Assembly (NCBI RefSeq): GCF_013318015.2
Contig: NZ_CP115845.1
Coordinates: 1 to 57,127, forward strand
Origin: Agrobacterium tumefaciens
GTDB taxonomy: Bacteria > Pseudomonadota > Alphaproteobacteria > Rhizobiales > Rhizobiaceae
DNA: 57,127 nt
Direction: 5' to 3'
The translations under genes were made by a program, and so were the position numbers. This document shows, in pieces, positions 33,919 through 41,859 of this stretch (positions are counted from its first letter, which is position 1; every line of letters starts with the position of its first letter). Below the pieces are notes generated by a model. That model was not told the origin of the DNA. It did not search any database and was given only the letters and a program-made list of their open reading frames with translations.

Positions 33919-34176
33919 ATGATCAACGCCGAAGTTATCAAGGAATTCCTAAGAGATGCGTACAACGAAGGCGCGCTCGATCTGGGCGTGGACAGGAAAT
34001 TTCTCGAGGGCTTCATCAGAATATTCGCTGGCGAGCAGGAAGCCATTCAGGCTATCGCTTTTGCGTCATACCTCGATGACGATGAGCAGGCGGCGTTGTT
34101 TCCGTTGGCAAAAATAACGCCAGAAAGCGCCAGCCACTATCACGCATGGCTTCGCCGCATCGAAAAATCCAACTAA
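33919..34176 (+). CDS. Hypothetical helical protein
   Basis: 85 residues from ATG 33919 (CGGAGACCAGTC upstream); the frame is open for 33 more codons but those overlap the preceding gene. Helical and acidic: AEVIKEFLRDAYNEGALDLGVDRKFLEGFIRIFAGEQEAIQAIAFASYLDDDEQAALF. No family recognised. Confidence 0.62.
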   Translation: MINAEVIKEFLRDAYNEGALDLGVDRKFLEGFIRIFAGEQEAIQAIAFASYLDDDEQAALFPLAKITPESASHYHAWLRRIEKSN

Positions 34177-34210
34177 CGGCCAGTGCGGCACGCAAAACGA
34201 AAGCAAAACA

Positions 34211-34444
34211 ATGTTTGAGGTTGGGGAGCGAATTCGAGATTGGACGAACTACCATATTTACCTGCGAGTGTATTTGATCGGCTATGACGGCAAGGTGATG
34301 CCACGCTTGCTTCGCAAGCTTCTCGCTCGTTCTGAAATCCACAATGCATGGCTCCTTGGCTATATGGGCTTCTTTGAACAGGATGAAATCCGTTTCGGTC
34401 CTGCCAATCCCTATCCTGGCGATCTGGCCCTCGCCGCCGATTGA
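34211..34444 (+). CDS. Hypothetical protein
   Basis: 77 residues: FEVGERIRDWTNYHIYLRVYLIGYDGKVMPRLLRKLLARSEIHNAWLLGYMGFFEQDEIRFG. Basic centre, no signal peptide. No strong ribosome-binding site before the ATG (GAAAGCAAAACA). Ends 70 bases before the thermonuclease gene. No family recognised. Confidence 0.55.
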   Translation: MFEVGERIRDWTNYHIYLRVYLIGYDGKVMPRLLRKLLARSEIHNAWLLGYMGFFEQDEIRFGPANPYPGDLALAAD

Positions 34445-34514
34445 TAAAATTACCGCAGGGCCGTTCCGAACAACGCAACCATTGTGCTCTATCTTCGCCC
34501 AAAAAGGAGAAGGC

Positions 34515-35042
34515 ATGTCTTTCGGAAAAATCGTCGCGCTATCGATGCTTGCTGCTTTTTCGGTCGGAGCTGGCTACAGCTACTACGCTGAGACAGTCGA
34601 CCTTCCTCAGCCGTTTGGCGCTAAAAAAGCTCCTTCCCCTTCATCTGATGTACAACGAATGAATATGACATCGGGAAGCGCAAAGCTGTCCGGATTCCGG
34701 CCCTATACGCTTTGCTCCGGATCAGTGAGAACGCACTGTGTCGTCGACGGCGATACGCTTTGGCACGAGGGTGTAAAAATTCGGATCGCAGATATCGATA
34801 CTCCCGAGGTTTCCACTCCCAAGTGCCAGTCAGAAGCAACATTGGGTGCGAAAGCGACTTCGCGCCTTCTACAGCTCGTCAATGCGGGCCCATTTGAAAT
34901 TATAGCATGGCAAGGTCGTGACGAAGACAAATATGGCCGCAAGCTACGTGTCCTGGTCCGAAATGGGCGTAGCATTGGTGATGTACTGGTGTCCGAAGGG
35001 TTAGCGAGAACCTGGGCCGGTCGTCGGCAACCTTGGTGTTAG
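34515..35042 (+). CDS. Thermonuclease (staphylococcal-nuclease family), intact active site
   Basis: 175 residues from ATG 34515 (AAAGGAGAAGGC upstream). N-terminal hydrophobic anchor or signal (IVALSMLAAFSVGAGYSYYA), then a complete SNase domain: DGDT at 78-81, KIRIADIDTPEVSTPKC with the Arg, Asp, Thr and Glu of the active site, and DKYGRKLRVLV with the second catalytic Arg; ends GLARTWAGRRQPWC. A secreted or periplasm-anchored Ca-dependent nuclease is expected. It contrasts with the three degenerate homologues in the secretion operons. Confidence 0.9.
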   Translation: MSFGKIVALSMLAAFSVGAGYSYYAETVDLPQPFGAKKAPSPSSDVQRMNMTSGSAKLSGFRPYTLCSGSVRTHCVVDGDTLWHEGVKIRIADIDTPEVSTPKCQSEATLGAKATSRLLQLVNAGPFEIIAWQGRDEDKYGRKLRVLVRNGRSIGDVLVSEGLARTWAGRRQPWC

Positions 35043-35056
35043 GCCATGCCTGAAAA

Positions 35057-35085
35057 AAAGCCCGCTAGAAGCGGGCTCTTTTCTT
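35057..35085. terminator. Bidirectional terminator
   Basis: AGCCCGC (35059-35065), TAGAA loop, GCGGGCT (35071-35077) with an A run on the left and T-rich DNA on the right; serves the thermonuclease gene and the convergent IalB-family gene. Confidence 0.85.
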
Positions 35086-35896
35086 AATAGAGTTCTGATT
35101 TCGGCCGAGGCCTGTCCGGCTGTTGCCGACGCTTCTGTTGCGTCGGCTGGATGTTTTTCGCCTGCTGTTCCGCTGCGACGGATTTATTATGAGAAGCGAC
35201 AGCAGGGACTTTCGCAGGTGATGCATCGGCTACCTTCTCCTGCGCCGCCTTCTTTTCCGGCTCCACCGGAGCAAAAGGATTTGTCGCGGCGATCTGAAGT
35301 GCTTTCTCAAAGCCTCCCATATGTCCGCGCAAATCAACATCGATGGCCTCGCCATTCGGTCCTTTCACTTTGTATGCAAAGCCGATCTCCTGAGAGGACT
35401 GCACCGCTGACTGCAATATGCCTTCAAACGGCAGGCCGACGATGCATCCTTGGTCTGAGCAAAACCATTCCTGCTGCGGAATGGTCTTTTCAACTCCGGC
35501 GAACGACATGCGCATTCCACCTTCCGAAAAGAAGTTGCTCGTGACATGCACAAACAAGAGCGACTTGTTTGCGACGCTGGAGCCAACGCCCCACCTTACC
35601 GAAGACCTGGTGGCGATCGGTTGCGCATTGTCCATGACAACCTGCTCGATAGAGCAAGAGCGTCGGCCGGACGAAATCCTGACGCTGCACCCGAGGCTCC
35701 ACACGTCGAAACCCCGCGTGACCGTGAGAATATCGCCCATGTCGATCGTTTCACCTGGATCAACAATGGGTGCCCTAACCATATATCGGTTCACGGCCGG
35801 CTGTTCGGGAGATGCTGTCTCCGGGGCGGCTCCTTCTTCCGCCGTCGCCAGTCGGGCGATAGAGAGCATCGCAACCGTCAACAATGTTCGCTTCAT
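35084..35896 (-). CDS. IalB-family (invasion-associated locus B) secreted protein
   Basis: 270 residues from ATG 35896 (TTGGAGCAAAGA upstream). Signal peptide MKRTLLTVAMLSIARLATA, then the IalB pattern: FDVWSLGCSVRISSGRRSCSIEQVV, RMSFAGVEKTIPQQEWFCSDQGCIVGLPFEGILQSAVQSSQEIGFAYKVKGPNGEAIDVDLRGHMGGFEKAL, with four paired cysteines. A C-terminal Pro/Ala/Lys-rich tail of about 70 residues is unusual. Family members are periplasmic or surface proteins linked to host-cell interaction in Bartonella and Brucella relatives. It follows the trimeric autotransporter gene in the same direction. Confidence 0.82.
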   Translation of the reverse strand: MKRTLLTVAMLSIARLATAEEGAAPETASPEQPAVNRYMVRAPIVDPGETIDMGDILTVTRGFDVWSLGCSVRISSGRRSCSIEQVVMDNAQPIATRSSVRWGVGSSVANKSLLFVHVTSNFFSEGGMRMSFAGVEKTIPQQEWFCSDQGCIVGLPFEGILQSAVQSSQEIGFAYKVKGPNGEAIDVDLRGHMGGFEKALQIAATNPFAPVEPEKKAAQEKVADASPAKVPAVASHNKSVAAEQQAKNIQPTQQKRRQQPDRPRPKSELY

Positions 35897-35939
35897 TCTT
35901 TGCTCCAAAAAGTTATGGGGGCGAAAAGCCCCCGGGAGA

Positions 35940-37436
35940 TCAATTGAGGGTGAAGGATGCGCCGGCATTCCAACTCAGGTCTTCTTCGCCGAAGTTGTAA
36001 CCCATGGACGCGTTAATCCTCACGGCGCCGTCTTCGGTAGTGTACCCAACACCGGCAACCATCGACGTGGAACCTTTGAAGCTGCCGAGGCCGGAGGCGA
36101 AGGAAAGCTTGCCGGGGTTGTTGTCAAACCGTAGTGCAGCCATGCCCATAGCGGATGCGATGCCGGCGCGCGTTTCCTGAAGGTTCCGCTCAATCTGGTT
36201 GCTGAGCGCGGAAAACTGGCCGGTGTTTTGCGACTGCAATTCGGAGAAGCGCTGATCGGTGTAGTTTTTCGATTCCTGCGCTACCTGCTTAACCTGACGG
36301 ACGTTCGCCGCGTCGGTATCTGCTTTGCCGTCTGCTACGTTGTGGAGCCGTACCGGGCCTGTGCCGTCGCCAGTCAAAACGACGTCATTTGTCCGCTTGC
36401 CATTGCCGTCCGTCACATACTGGACGGCGGCTTCATTGGTCGCCTTGAGTGCGTCACCGACATTATTGTAAGCGAGGCCCGCAACCTCATAGACCGGCGC
36501 CTGTACGGTGCCATCGGCATTGATCTTTGCGCCCCCGCCGAGAGCAGCTACGGTTGAATCGAGTTGAGCCACGTTCACCGCGTCTGTCGCTGCTTTACCG
36601 GCCGCGACATTCCCGATCTGTACCGGATTTCCTGTGCCGTCGTTCAACGTCAGGCCGCCGCTCTTGTTGCCGTTCGCGTCGGTGTTATAAAAGACGCCTG
36701 TGTCCTTGATCCCGGCAATGTCGCGATCGTGGCCGTCCAAACGACCGTCCTGCTCGGCGTTTTTCTGCTCGACGCCATCAAGCCGACCGTCCTGCTCGGC
36801 GTTCTTCTGCTCGACGCCATCAAGCCGACCGTCCTGCTCGGTGTTCTTCTGCTCGACGCCATCCAACCGGCCATCCTGCTCGATGTTCTTTTGCTCCACG
36901 CCGTCGATCCGCGTGGAATGATCGTTCAACTGGTTTTGCTGATTTACAATCGTATTATTGATGTTGGTGATGTTGTTGTTGATGTTCGTAATGGCCTGGT
37001 CGTGACCGTTTAGACGCCCATCCTGCTCAGCGTCCTTCGCCCCATTGTTGTTGTTCGAAATCTGCTGATTTACGTAATTTTGATATTCGTTCTGAATTTG
37101 ATTGAACGCGTTGTTGATTTCGCCGGCTGTGACGAAATTGTTCATATCGTAGTACCCACTCTGCACCCCTGCAGCGTTGCACTTCGTGAGGCTGCTACTC
37201 GTGCTGTTCCCGTCGAACGTGCCCACAGGCACGCTCACATTGGGTTTGATTATGCAACCCGTAGAACCACCAACCTGCGGTGCCGCATGAGCCGTCGATA
37301 AGCTGACGGGAAAAATCGCCGTAGAGGCGATTAAGGAAATCAAAGCAGTTTTTCTGCCAGATAACACAAGCTTGGTTTTTCTAAACCTCGCGATGTTTAG
37401 GGGAAGTGCGGCTTGTGGCCGCGACGTGTAAGACAT
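35940..37436 (-). CDS. Trimeric autotransporter adhesin (YadA/BtaE type)
   Basis: 498 residues from ATG 37436 (AGAGGAAC upstream; the frame extends a further 40 codons without support). A long signal peptide region (KTALISLIASTAIFPVSLSTAHA) is followed by an Asn-rich head/stalk, a run of 14-residue coiled-coil repeats VEQKNxEQDGRLDG (four copies), YadA-like stalk segments AVNVAQLDSTVAALGG and AANVRQVKQVAQES, and the C-terminal membrane anchor (about the last 80 residues, ending SFTLN). Related to the Brucella adhesins BtaE/BtaF. A plasmid-borne adhesin suggests niche or host attachment or mating-pair contact. Confidence 0.9.
   Translation of the reverse strand: MSYTSRPQAALPLNIARFRKTKLVLSGRKTALISLIASTAIFPVSLSTAHAAPQVGGSTGCIIKPNVSVPVGTFDGNSTSSSLTKCNAAGVQSGYYDMNNFVTAGEINNAFNQIQNEYQNYVNQQISNNNNGAKDAEQDGRLNGHDQAITNINNNITNINNTIVNQQNQLNDHSTRIDGVEQKNIEQDGRLDGVEQKNTEQDGRLDGVEQKNAEQDGRLDGVEQKNAEQDGRLDGHDRDIAGIKDTGVFYNTDANGNKSGGLTLNDGTGNPVQIGNVAAGKAATDAVNVAQLDSTVAALGGGAKINADGTVQAPVYEVAGLAYNNVGDALKATNEAAVQYVTDGNGKRTNDVVLTGDGTGPVRLHNVADGKADTDAANVRQVKQVAQESKNYTDQRFSELQSQNTGQFSALSNQIERNLQETRAGIASAMGMAALRFDNNPGKLSFASGLGSFKGSTSMVAGVGYTTEDGAVRINASMGYNFGEEDLSWNAGASFTLN
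36735..36906. repeat. 42-bp tandem repeats in the adhesin stalk
   Basis: Four near-identical 42-bp units encoding VEQKNxEQDGRLDG on the minus strand. Copy number can change by slippage and would alter stalk length in steps of 14 residues. Confidence 0.85.
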
Positions 37437-37989
37437 GGAACGTTCCTCTTTCCAGGATGCACACCTTAAAGACGGGACGTGGACCGGGGCGTTAGAGCGC
37501 CCCGGTTCGCCCTTCGCAGCATCAGCAATTTTGCAGATATTACGAAAAAAGTACAATCAACGAATTACTAAATATGCGTATGAAAGTACACCTTGAATTT
37601 TCTTCGACGGCACATTTAATATGCGGAATCATGCTTTGTGCGCCCTTTTTCGCTTATAATTTGCAAATTATGCGATTTCGAGCAAATGACTGTCACAAAA
37701 ATATACCCTTTAGGGTAATTTATAAATTGCAATTTGAGTATCTTTTTTGTTCGATATAAGAGACGATAACCGTCACATAATCGACCAAGAAGTGAATTTT
37801 CATGCTTTTTGATGATGTTTTTTTGCCGATGTGCGGCACGTTCAAGCGGGCCGCTTCGCGGACATTTTTACGTTCGCCCCATGACAGCGGCGGCGCAGCC
37901 CGTCAAGCGGCCCGTGAAGTCCTGCAATCTTCCGCACCAGTCCGGCCGTGCCGGACCCGAGAAGCTTCCACGCCTTCCGCGCCAAGCCA
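37437..37989. other. Upstream region of adhesin and of leader C
   Basis: 37437-37840 is A+T-rich and probably holds the adhesin promoter; 37840-37990 is G+C-rich. No gene supported: the 61-codon plus frame at 37574-37759 has no ribosome-binding site and unnatural composition. Confidence 0.45.
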
Positions 37990-37995
37990 CTTGAC

Positions 37996-38142
37996 TGCCT
38001 GCACCCCCGCCGTGGGGCGGGCTTTCGCCCTCCCCCCTCTGTCCGGGGGAATGTCAGGAGACATTCCCCGATCAGATCGGGGAGGCTTCGCCCGAGGGGG
38101 CTTGCCCTTTGGGAGTGCAACAGAAAGCTCAGGAGATAAACC
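37996..38142 (+). promoter_or_regulatory. Structured leader, family 2 copy C
   Basis: Directly upstream of the ParB-like gene. Outer pairing CCCCC (38004-38008) / GGGGG (38096-38100), a GCGGGCTTTCGCCC hairpin, central hairpin GGGGAATGTC (38046-38055) / GACATTCCCC (38060-38069), a GGCTTCGCC element, and GGGCTTGCC at the end. Aligns with copy D at 43.1 kb, with different but still complementary bases in the central stem. AGGAGATAAACC is the ribosome-binding site. Confidence 0.65.
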
Positions 38143-40125
38143 ATGACCGATACCAAAGCCGCTTCCGAAACGATTTTTGTTCCGTTGAACAAGCTCAGCA
38201 TCGACCCGAAAAATGTCCACGCTGGCAAGGTTTACAGCAAGCAGGGTATCGAAACACTCGCTGACAGCATCCGGAAGGACGGTTACAGGCTCTTGCAGGA
38301 CCCTATCGTGCGCAAAGCTGAAAAGAAGGGCCATTACTACGTCATCGCGGGTGGCCGACGCTTGACCGCACTCAATCTGTTGGCCGAACTCGGTGAAATC
38401 GAAAAGAGCTATGCCATTCAGTGCAAGGAGCGAAGCGGCGAAGACGCGCTGGAAGTTAGCCTTGTTGAGAATATCGAACGCGAGGCGATGCAGCCGGTCG
38501 ATCAGCTGCACGCTTTCCGGCGCATGGTTGAGGATGGCAAGCAAACTGCCGACATAGCAGCCCGTTTCGGCGTCAGCGAAATGACAGTCCGTCGCAGATT
38601 GGCCTTGGTCAAGGTAGCCCCGGCCCTGCTGGACCTCTACAGCAAAGGCGAGATGAAGCTGTCGCAGCTCGAAGCCTTTACGCTGACCGATGACCACGAG
38701 CGGCAGGTCGATATCTGGGAAAATCTCTCTTATTGGCAAAAGGACGCCACAGCCATCCGTGATGCCATCAGGTCCTCTGGTGTAAGGCCGACCGACAAGC
38801 GGATGAAATTTATTGGAGGTTTGGCAGCGTATGAGGCTGCCGGGGGGGCGGTCAGGCGCGATCTATTTGACGACGAGAACAACGGTTTTGCCACTGACGT
38901 GGCACTGGTCGAGAAGCTTGTGGCGGACAAACTCGAGGCGGAAGCCGAGACCGTTCGTCTTGCAGGTTGGGCGTGGGTGGAATGCAGTAATGGTTATCCC
39001 TCTGACACCTCCGGCATGCGTCGCGTCTACGCAGAAGATGTTCCGCTCTCGGATGAGGCGCAAGCCGAACTGGACCGGTTGAACGCCGAACACGAAGAAC
39101 TTTCCGATCTTTTTGAGGCCGGATCAGCGACGGAGGAGGACGAGGCGCGCGTTGAAGAAATCCGCAAGCGAATTGATGAACTGACGGACATTCCGCCCGT
39201 ATATCGGGCAGACGACATGGCAATTGCGGGCTGCTATGTGTTCCTCGACCACTATGGTAATCTGAAAGTCGAAGCTGGTTTCATTCATCCCGAAAACGAT
39301 CCAACTGTGATCGAGGATGGAACCGAGGACGAGACACACGGTCGCTCTGCCACCACTACGGCGACGGCAGATCAGAAGCCAACCGGGTTCAATCCTTCGG
39401 CTGCGCTGGTCATGGAGCTTTCGGCGCAGAAAACCGCTGCGATCCGTGCTGCCATGGCGAACAATTCGCACGTTGCTCTTGTTGCGGTGGTGCATTCCCT
39501 GCTGCTGAATGGGTCCAGCCTTTACAGAACAGAAGAAAGCTGCCTCGACATTCGCCTGACGAGTGAACGGCTTGGCGGCATCATCAAGGACGCCGCCGAC
39601 TGCAAGGGGATCGTAGAGTTCGACACTCTTTCCGAAATGTACGGCGACCACATTCCCGGGTCGGCTAGCGACCTCTGGTTTTGGCTGCTGGAAAAGCCGC
39701 AAGACGAACTCCTTTCGCTTTTGGCCTATGCCGCTGCAAAGTCCGTCAATGCGCTTCATCTTGGGCATTATGCGCGTAGCAAGGAGCGCGCGCACGCTGA
39801 CCGGCTGGCAACAGCCCTGAACATGGACCTGCGGGAATGGTTCGTGCCGACGGCTGCGAACTATTTCAGCCGTGTCAGCAAGACCGGCATCGAGGAAGCT
39901 TTGGCCGAAGCGAAAGGCGCAGATTTCGCCGCTGGCGTCTCTGGCATGAAGAAGGCTGATGCAGCGGCTTACGCGGAGCGCAACATCGCCGGAACCGGCT
40001 GGTTGCCACCGCAATTGCGGATCGTAACCGACGCCACGCACAAGCGCGAGACTGATCACCAGTTTGACAACTTTGAAGAATACGGCGAGCCTCTTGGCAG
40101 TGCGCTTGCCGAGGCGGCTGAATAA
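38143..40125 (+). CDS. Large ParB-like protein (ParB/Srx nuclease domain), plasmid accessory type
   Basis: 660 residues, about twice the length of a partition ParB. N-terminal ParB domain: VPLNKLSIDPKNVH, VIAGGRRLTALNLL (67-80) and SLVENIEREAMQPVDQLHAF, then a helix-turn-helix (QTADIAARFGVSEMTVRRRLALVKV, about 133-157). The long C-terminal part has an acidic coiled region (AELDRLNAEHEELSDLFEAGSATEEDEARVEEIRKRIDEL) and no known domain. Such proteins are typical of plasmid leading regions and ICEs and are not tied to a parA partner. Partition is already covered by RepAB, so a DNA-processing or anti-defence role is more likely. Confidence 0.88.
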   Translation: MTDTKAASETIFVPLNKLSIDPKNVHAGKVYSKQGIETLADSIRKDGYRLLQDPIVRKAEKKGHYYVIAGGRRLTALNLLAELGEIEKSYAIQCKERSGEDALEVSLVENIEREAMQPVDQLHAFRRMVEDGKQTADIAARFGVSEMTVRRRLALVKVAPALLDLYSKGEMKLSQLEAFTLTDDHERQVDIWENLSYWQKDATAIRDAIRSSGVRPTDKRMKFIGGLAAYEAAGGAVRRDLFDDENNGFATDVALVEKLVADKLEAEAETVRLAGWAWVECSNGYPSDTSGMRRVYAEDVPLSDEAQAELDRLNAEHEELSDLFEAGSATEEDEARVEEIRKRIDELTDIPPVYRADDMAIAGCYVFLDHYGNLKVEAGFIHPENDPTVIEDGTEDETHGRSATTTATADQKPTGFNPSAALVMELSAQKTAAIRAAMANNSHVALVAVVHSLLLNGSSLYRTEESCLDIRLTSERLGGIIKDAADCKGIVEFDTLSEMYGDHIPGSASDLWFWLLEKPQDELLSLLAYAAAKSVNALHLGHYARSKERAHADRLATALNMDLREWFVPTAANYFSRVSKTGIEEALAEAKGADFAAGVSGMKKADAAAYAERNIAGTGWLPPQLRIVTDATHKRETDHQFDNFEEYGEPLGSALAEAAE

Positions 40126-40137
40126 GCCGCCAATCTC

Positions 40138-40167
40138 TGGCCGCGCCTCGTCCCCGGCGCGGCCAGT
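40138..40167 (+). terminator. Strong hairpin after the ParB-like gene
   Basis: CTGGCCGCGCC (40138-40148), loop, GGCGCGGCCAG (40157-40167), followed by TTTC. 11-bp stem. Confidence 0.7.
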
Positions 40168-40187
40168 TTCAATCTCGTGCCTGACCA

Positions 40188-40240
40188 GGTCGAGGGGCTC
40201 CCCTGTCGCCCTCCCCCTCGAACTCCCCGCCCACCCGAAG
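40188..40240 (+). repeat. Repeat R copy 1
   Basis: CGAGGGGCTCCCC ... CCCCCTCG followed by AACTCCCCGCCCACCCGA. The two ends of the first part pair (CGAGGGG/CCCCTCG). Same element at 44431 and 46826; this copy lies just before an xre gene. Confidence 0.75.
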
Positions 40241-40248
40241 GACCTGAA

Positions 40249-40638
40249 ATGTTGAACTCCCCCAAAACTCCAAACCAGATCGACGTGAACGTAGGCGCTC
40301 GTATCCGCCTCCGTCGCCAGCTTCTCGGCTTCAGCCAGAGCAAGCTTGCCGAGGCGCTCGGCGTCACATTTCAGCAGGTGCAGAAATATGAGAAGGGCAC
40401 CAACCGCGTCGGCGCCAGTCGATTGCAGGCAATTGCTGCTGTGCTTGCCGTTCCGGTTTCTTCCTTTTTCGAGAGCAATGGCGAACCGGTGGAACACCAG
40501 CCGCCCCTAGAAAATGACTTCGCTGTATTTCTCGCCTCGCCGGACGCCGTTGCGTTGAACTCAGCATTTGCGAAAATCGAAGACAGTGAAGTGCGACGCA
40601 AAGTCGTTGCCTTGGTCAAAACCATTGCGGGCGCTTGA
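40249..40638 (+). CDS. XRE-family helix-turn-helix regulator
   Basis: 129 residues from ATG 40249. XRE domain at about 13-70 (VNVGARIRLRRQLLGFSQSKLAEALGVTFQQVQKYEKGTNRVGASRLQAIAAVLAVPVSSFF), of the well-known alphaproteobacterial type close to CtrA-network and plasmid regulators. C-terminal helical part ends RRKVVALVKTIAGA. GAAGGACCTG precedes the ATG. It may regulate the ParB-like/ligase block. Confidence 0.9.
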   Translation: MLNSPKTPNQIDVNVGARIRLRRQLLGFSQSKLAEALGVTFQQVQKYEKGTNRVGASRLQAIAAVLAVPVSSFFESNGEPVEHQPPLENDFAVFLASPDAVALNSAFAKIEDSEVRRKVVALVKTIAGA

Positions 40639-40717
40639 AATCAAAAGGCCAACGCAAGGCGGCCTTCTCCTTCAAATGTGGTGACGATTTATAAGCACTT
40701 CGTGATACGGTCTTCCC

Positions 40718-41764
40718 ATGAAGAAGCCCAATACGACAAAGCCTCTTCTGAGGCATGACGAACCGCTCCGATCCCGCCCGCTACGCCGGCGAGATCCCGC
40801 GCAGCCGAACCTGCCGCTTGATGCAATGCCAGACCGGGTTGAACCTTGTCTTGCGCTTCTAAAAGCCAAGCCGCCCAAAGGCGACGATTGGCTTTTAGAG
40901 GTCAAATGGGACGGCTATCGCATTGCAGTTCACATTGAGCTCGGCCGGGTTCGCATACTCACCCGCGGAGGCCACGACTGGACACACCGTTTCCCGACGA
41001 TCGCTGACGCTGCGAAAAAACTTGCTGTCGCCACAGCCATAATCGACGGCGAGGTCGTGGTGATGGACGAGCAGGGGCGGTCGGATTTCGGCCTCCTGCA
41101 GAAGTCCTTGGGCGGACGCTCAGGAAAATCCAGCGCAGCTGACGCCATCCTCATGGCCTTCGATCTTCTTTATTTTGATGGCCACGATCTCCGCGCCGTC
41201 GAACTCTCCTCCCGCAGAAAAATGCTCGAGGATCTTCTGTCCTCCAAGCCACCAGGTATTATGTTTTCTGAAACGATCGAAGCGGACGGTGACGCGCTCC
41301 TGTCGTCCGCCTGCGGTCTCGGCCTTGAGGGCATCATCGCCAAACATCGCGATAGTCCCTATCGCTCCGGTCGCTTGGGCGACTGGCTGAAGATCAAATG
41401 CATCCAGAGTGACAGCTTTTTCATCGTCGGATACGAGCCATCCACTGCCGCGCTCGGCGGAATTGGCTCGCTCTTGCTCGCCGCCTATCGAGGCGATGAC
41501 ATCGTGTATGTCGGCTCCGTTGGAACCGGATTCAAGGAGGCTCAGGCCAACAAACTGCGCAGTGTCCTGGACCGCCTTAAACGCAAGCGGCCTCCGGTCG
41601 AATACGCCGGCGTACGCAAGAATGTCGTATGGGCGCAGCCAACGATCATCGCTGAAATCGAGTATCGCGCCTGGACGCATGAAGGGAAGCTGCGGCACGC
41701 CTCATTCAAGGGCATCCGCGACGTCCAGGACAATGCCGAGGTCTATCGCCTCGATGAACACTGA
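40718..41764 (+). CDS. ATP-dependent DNA ligase (LigD ligase-domain type)
   Basis: 348 residues. Adenylation domain with motif I EVKWDGYR (adenylated Lys63), DGEVVVMDEQGRSDF (motif III region), LLYFDGHDLR, LEGIIAKHRDSPYRSGR (motif IV) and DWLKIKC (motif V), then an OB domain (FFIVGYEPSTAALGGIGSLLLAAYRGDDIVYVGSVGTGF). It is the ligase module of LigD alone, without polymerase or phosphoesterase domains, and no Ku gene lies near. The basic N-terminus (RSRPLRRRDPAQ) is extra. Role may be sealing of incoming or damaged plasmid DNA. Confidence 0.93.
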   Translation: MKKPNTTKPLLRHDEPLRSRPLRRRDPAQPNLPLDAMPDRVEPCLALLKAKPPKGDDWLLEVKWDGYRIAVHIELGRVRILTRGGHDWTHRFPTIADAAKKLAVATAIIDGEVVVMDEQGRSDFGLLQKSLGGRSGKSSAADAILMAFDLLYFDGHDLRAVELSSRRKMLEDLLSSKPPGIMFSETIEADGDALLSSACGLGLEGIIAKHRDSPYRSGRLGDWLKIKCIQSDSFFIVGYEPSTAALGGIGSLLLAAYRGDDIVYVGSVGTGFKEAQANKLRSVLDRLKRKRPPVEYAGVRKNVVWAQPTIIAEIEYRAWTHEGKLRHASFKGIRDVQDNAEVYRLDEH

Positions 41765-41859
41765 CAGGTACTATCCCGTCAGCAAAGGACTGATTCTCGA
41801 CTATTGACACGCCGTAGGCTTGGCCACACGCTTAGAGAGTGTTTAATAGAGCAAGATGA

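Noticed and set aside
36564..37013. 149-codon plus-strand frame
   Set aside because: Antisense to the adhesin; its repeats are the 42-bp units read backwards.
37903..38739. 278-codon minus-strand frame
   Set aside because: Antisense to the start of the ParB-like gene and to leader C.
38143..40125. Partition ParB of a second par system
   Set aside because: Twice the usual length, no parA neighbour and no parS-like palindrome nearby.
39124..40497. 457-codon open frame on the minus strand
   Set aside because: Antisense to the ParB-like gene and to xre, and it runs through repeat R. No family resemblance.
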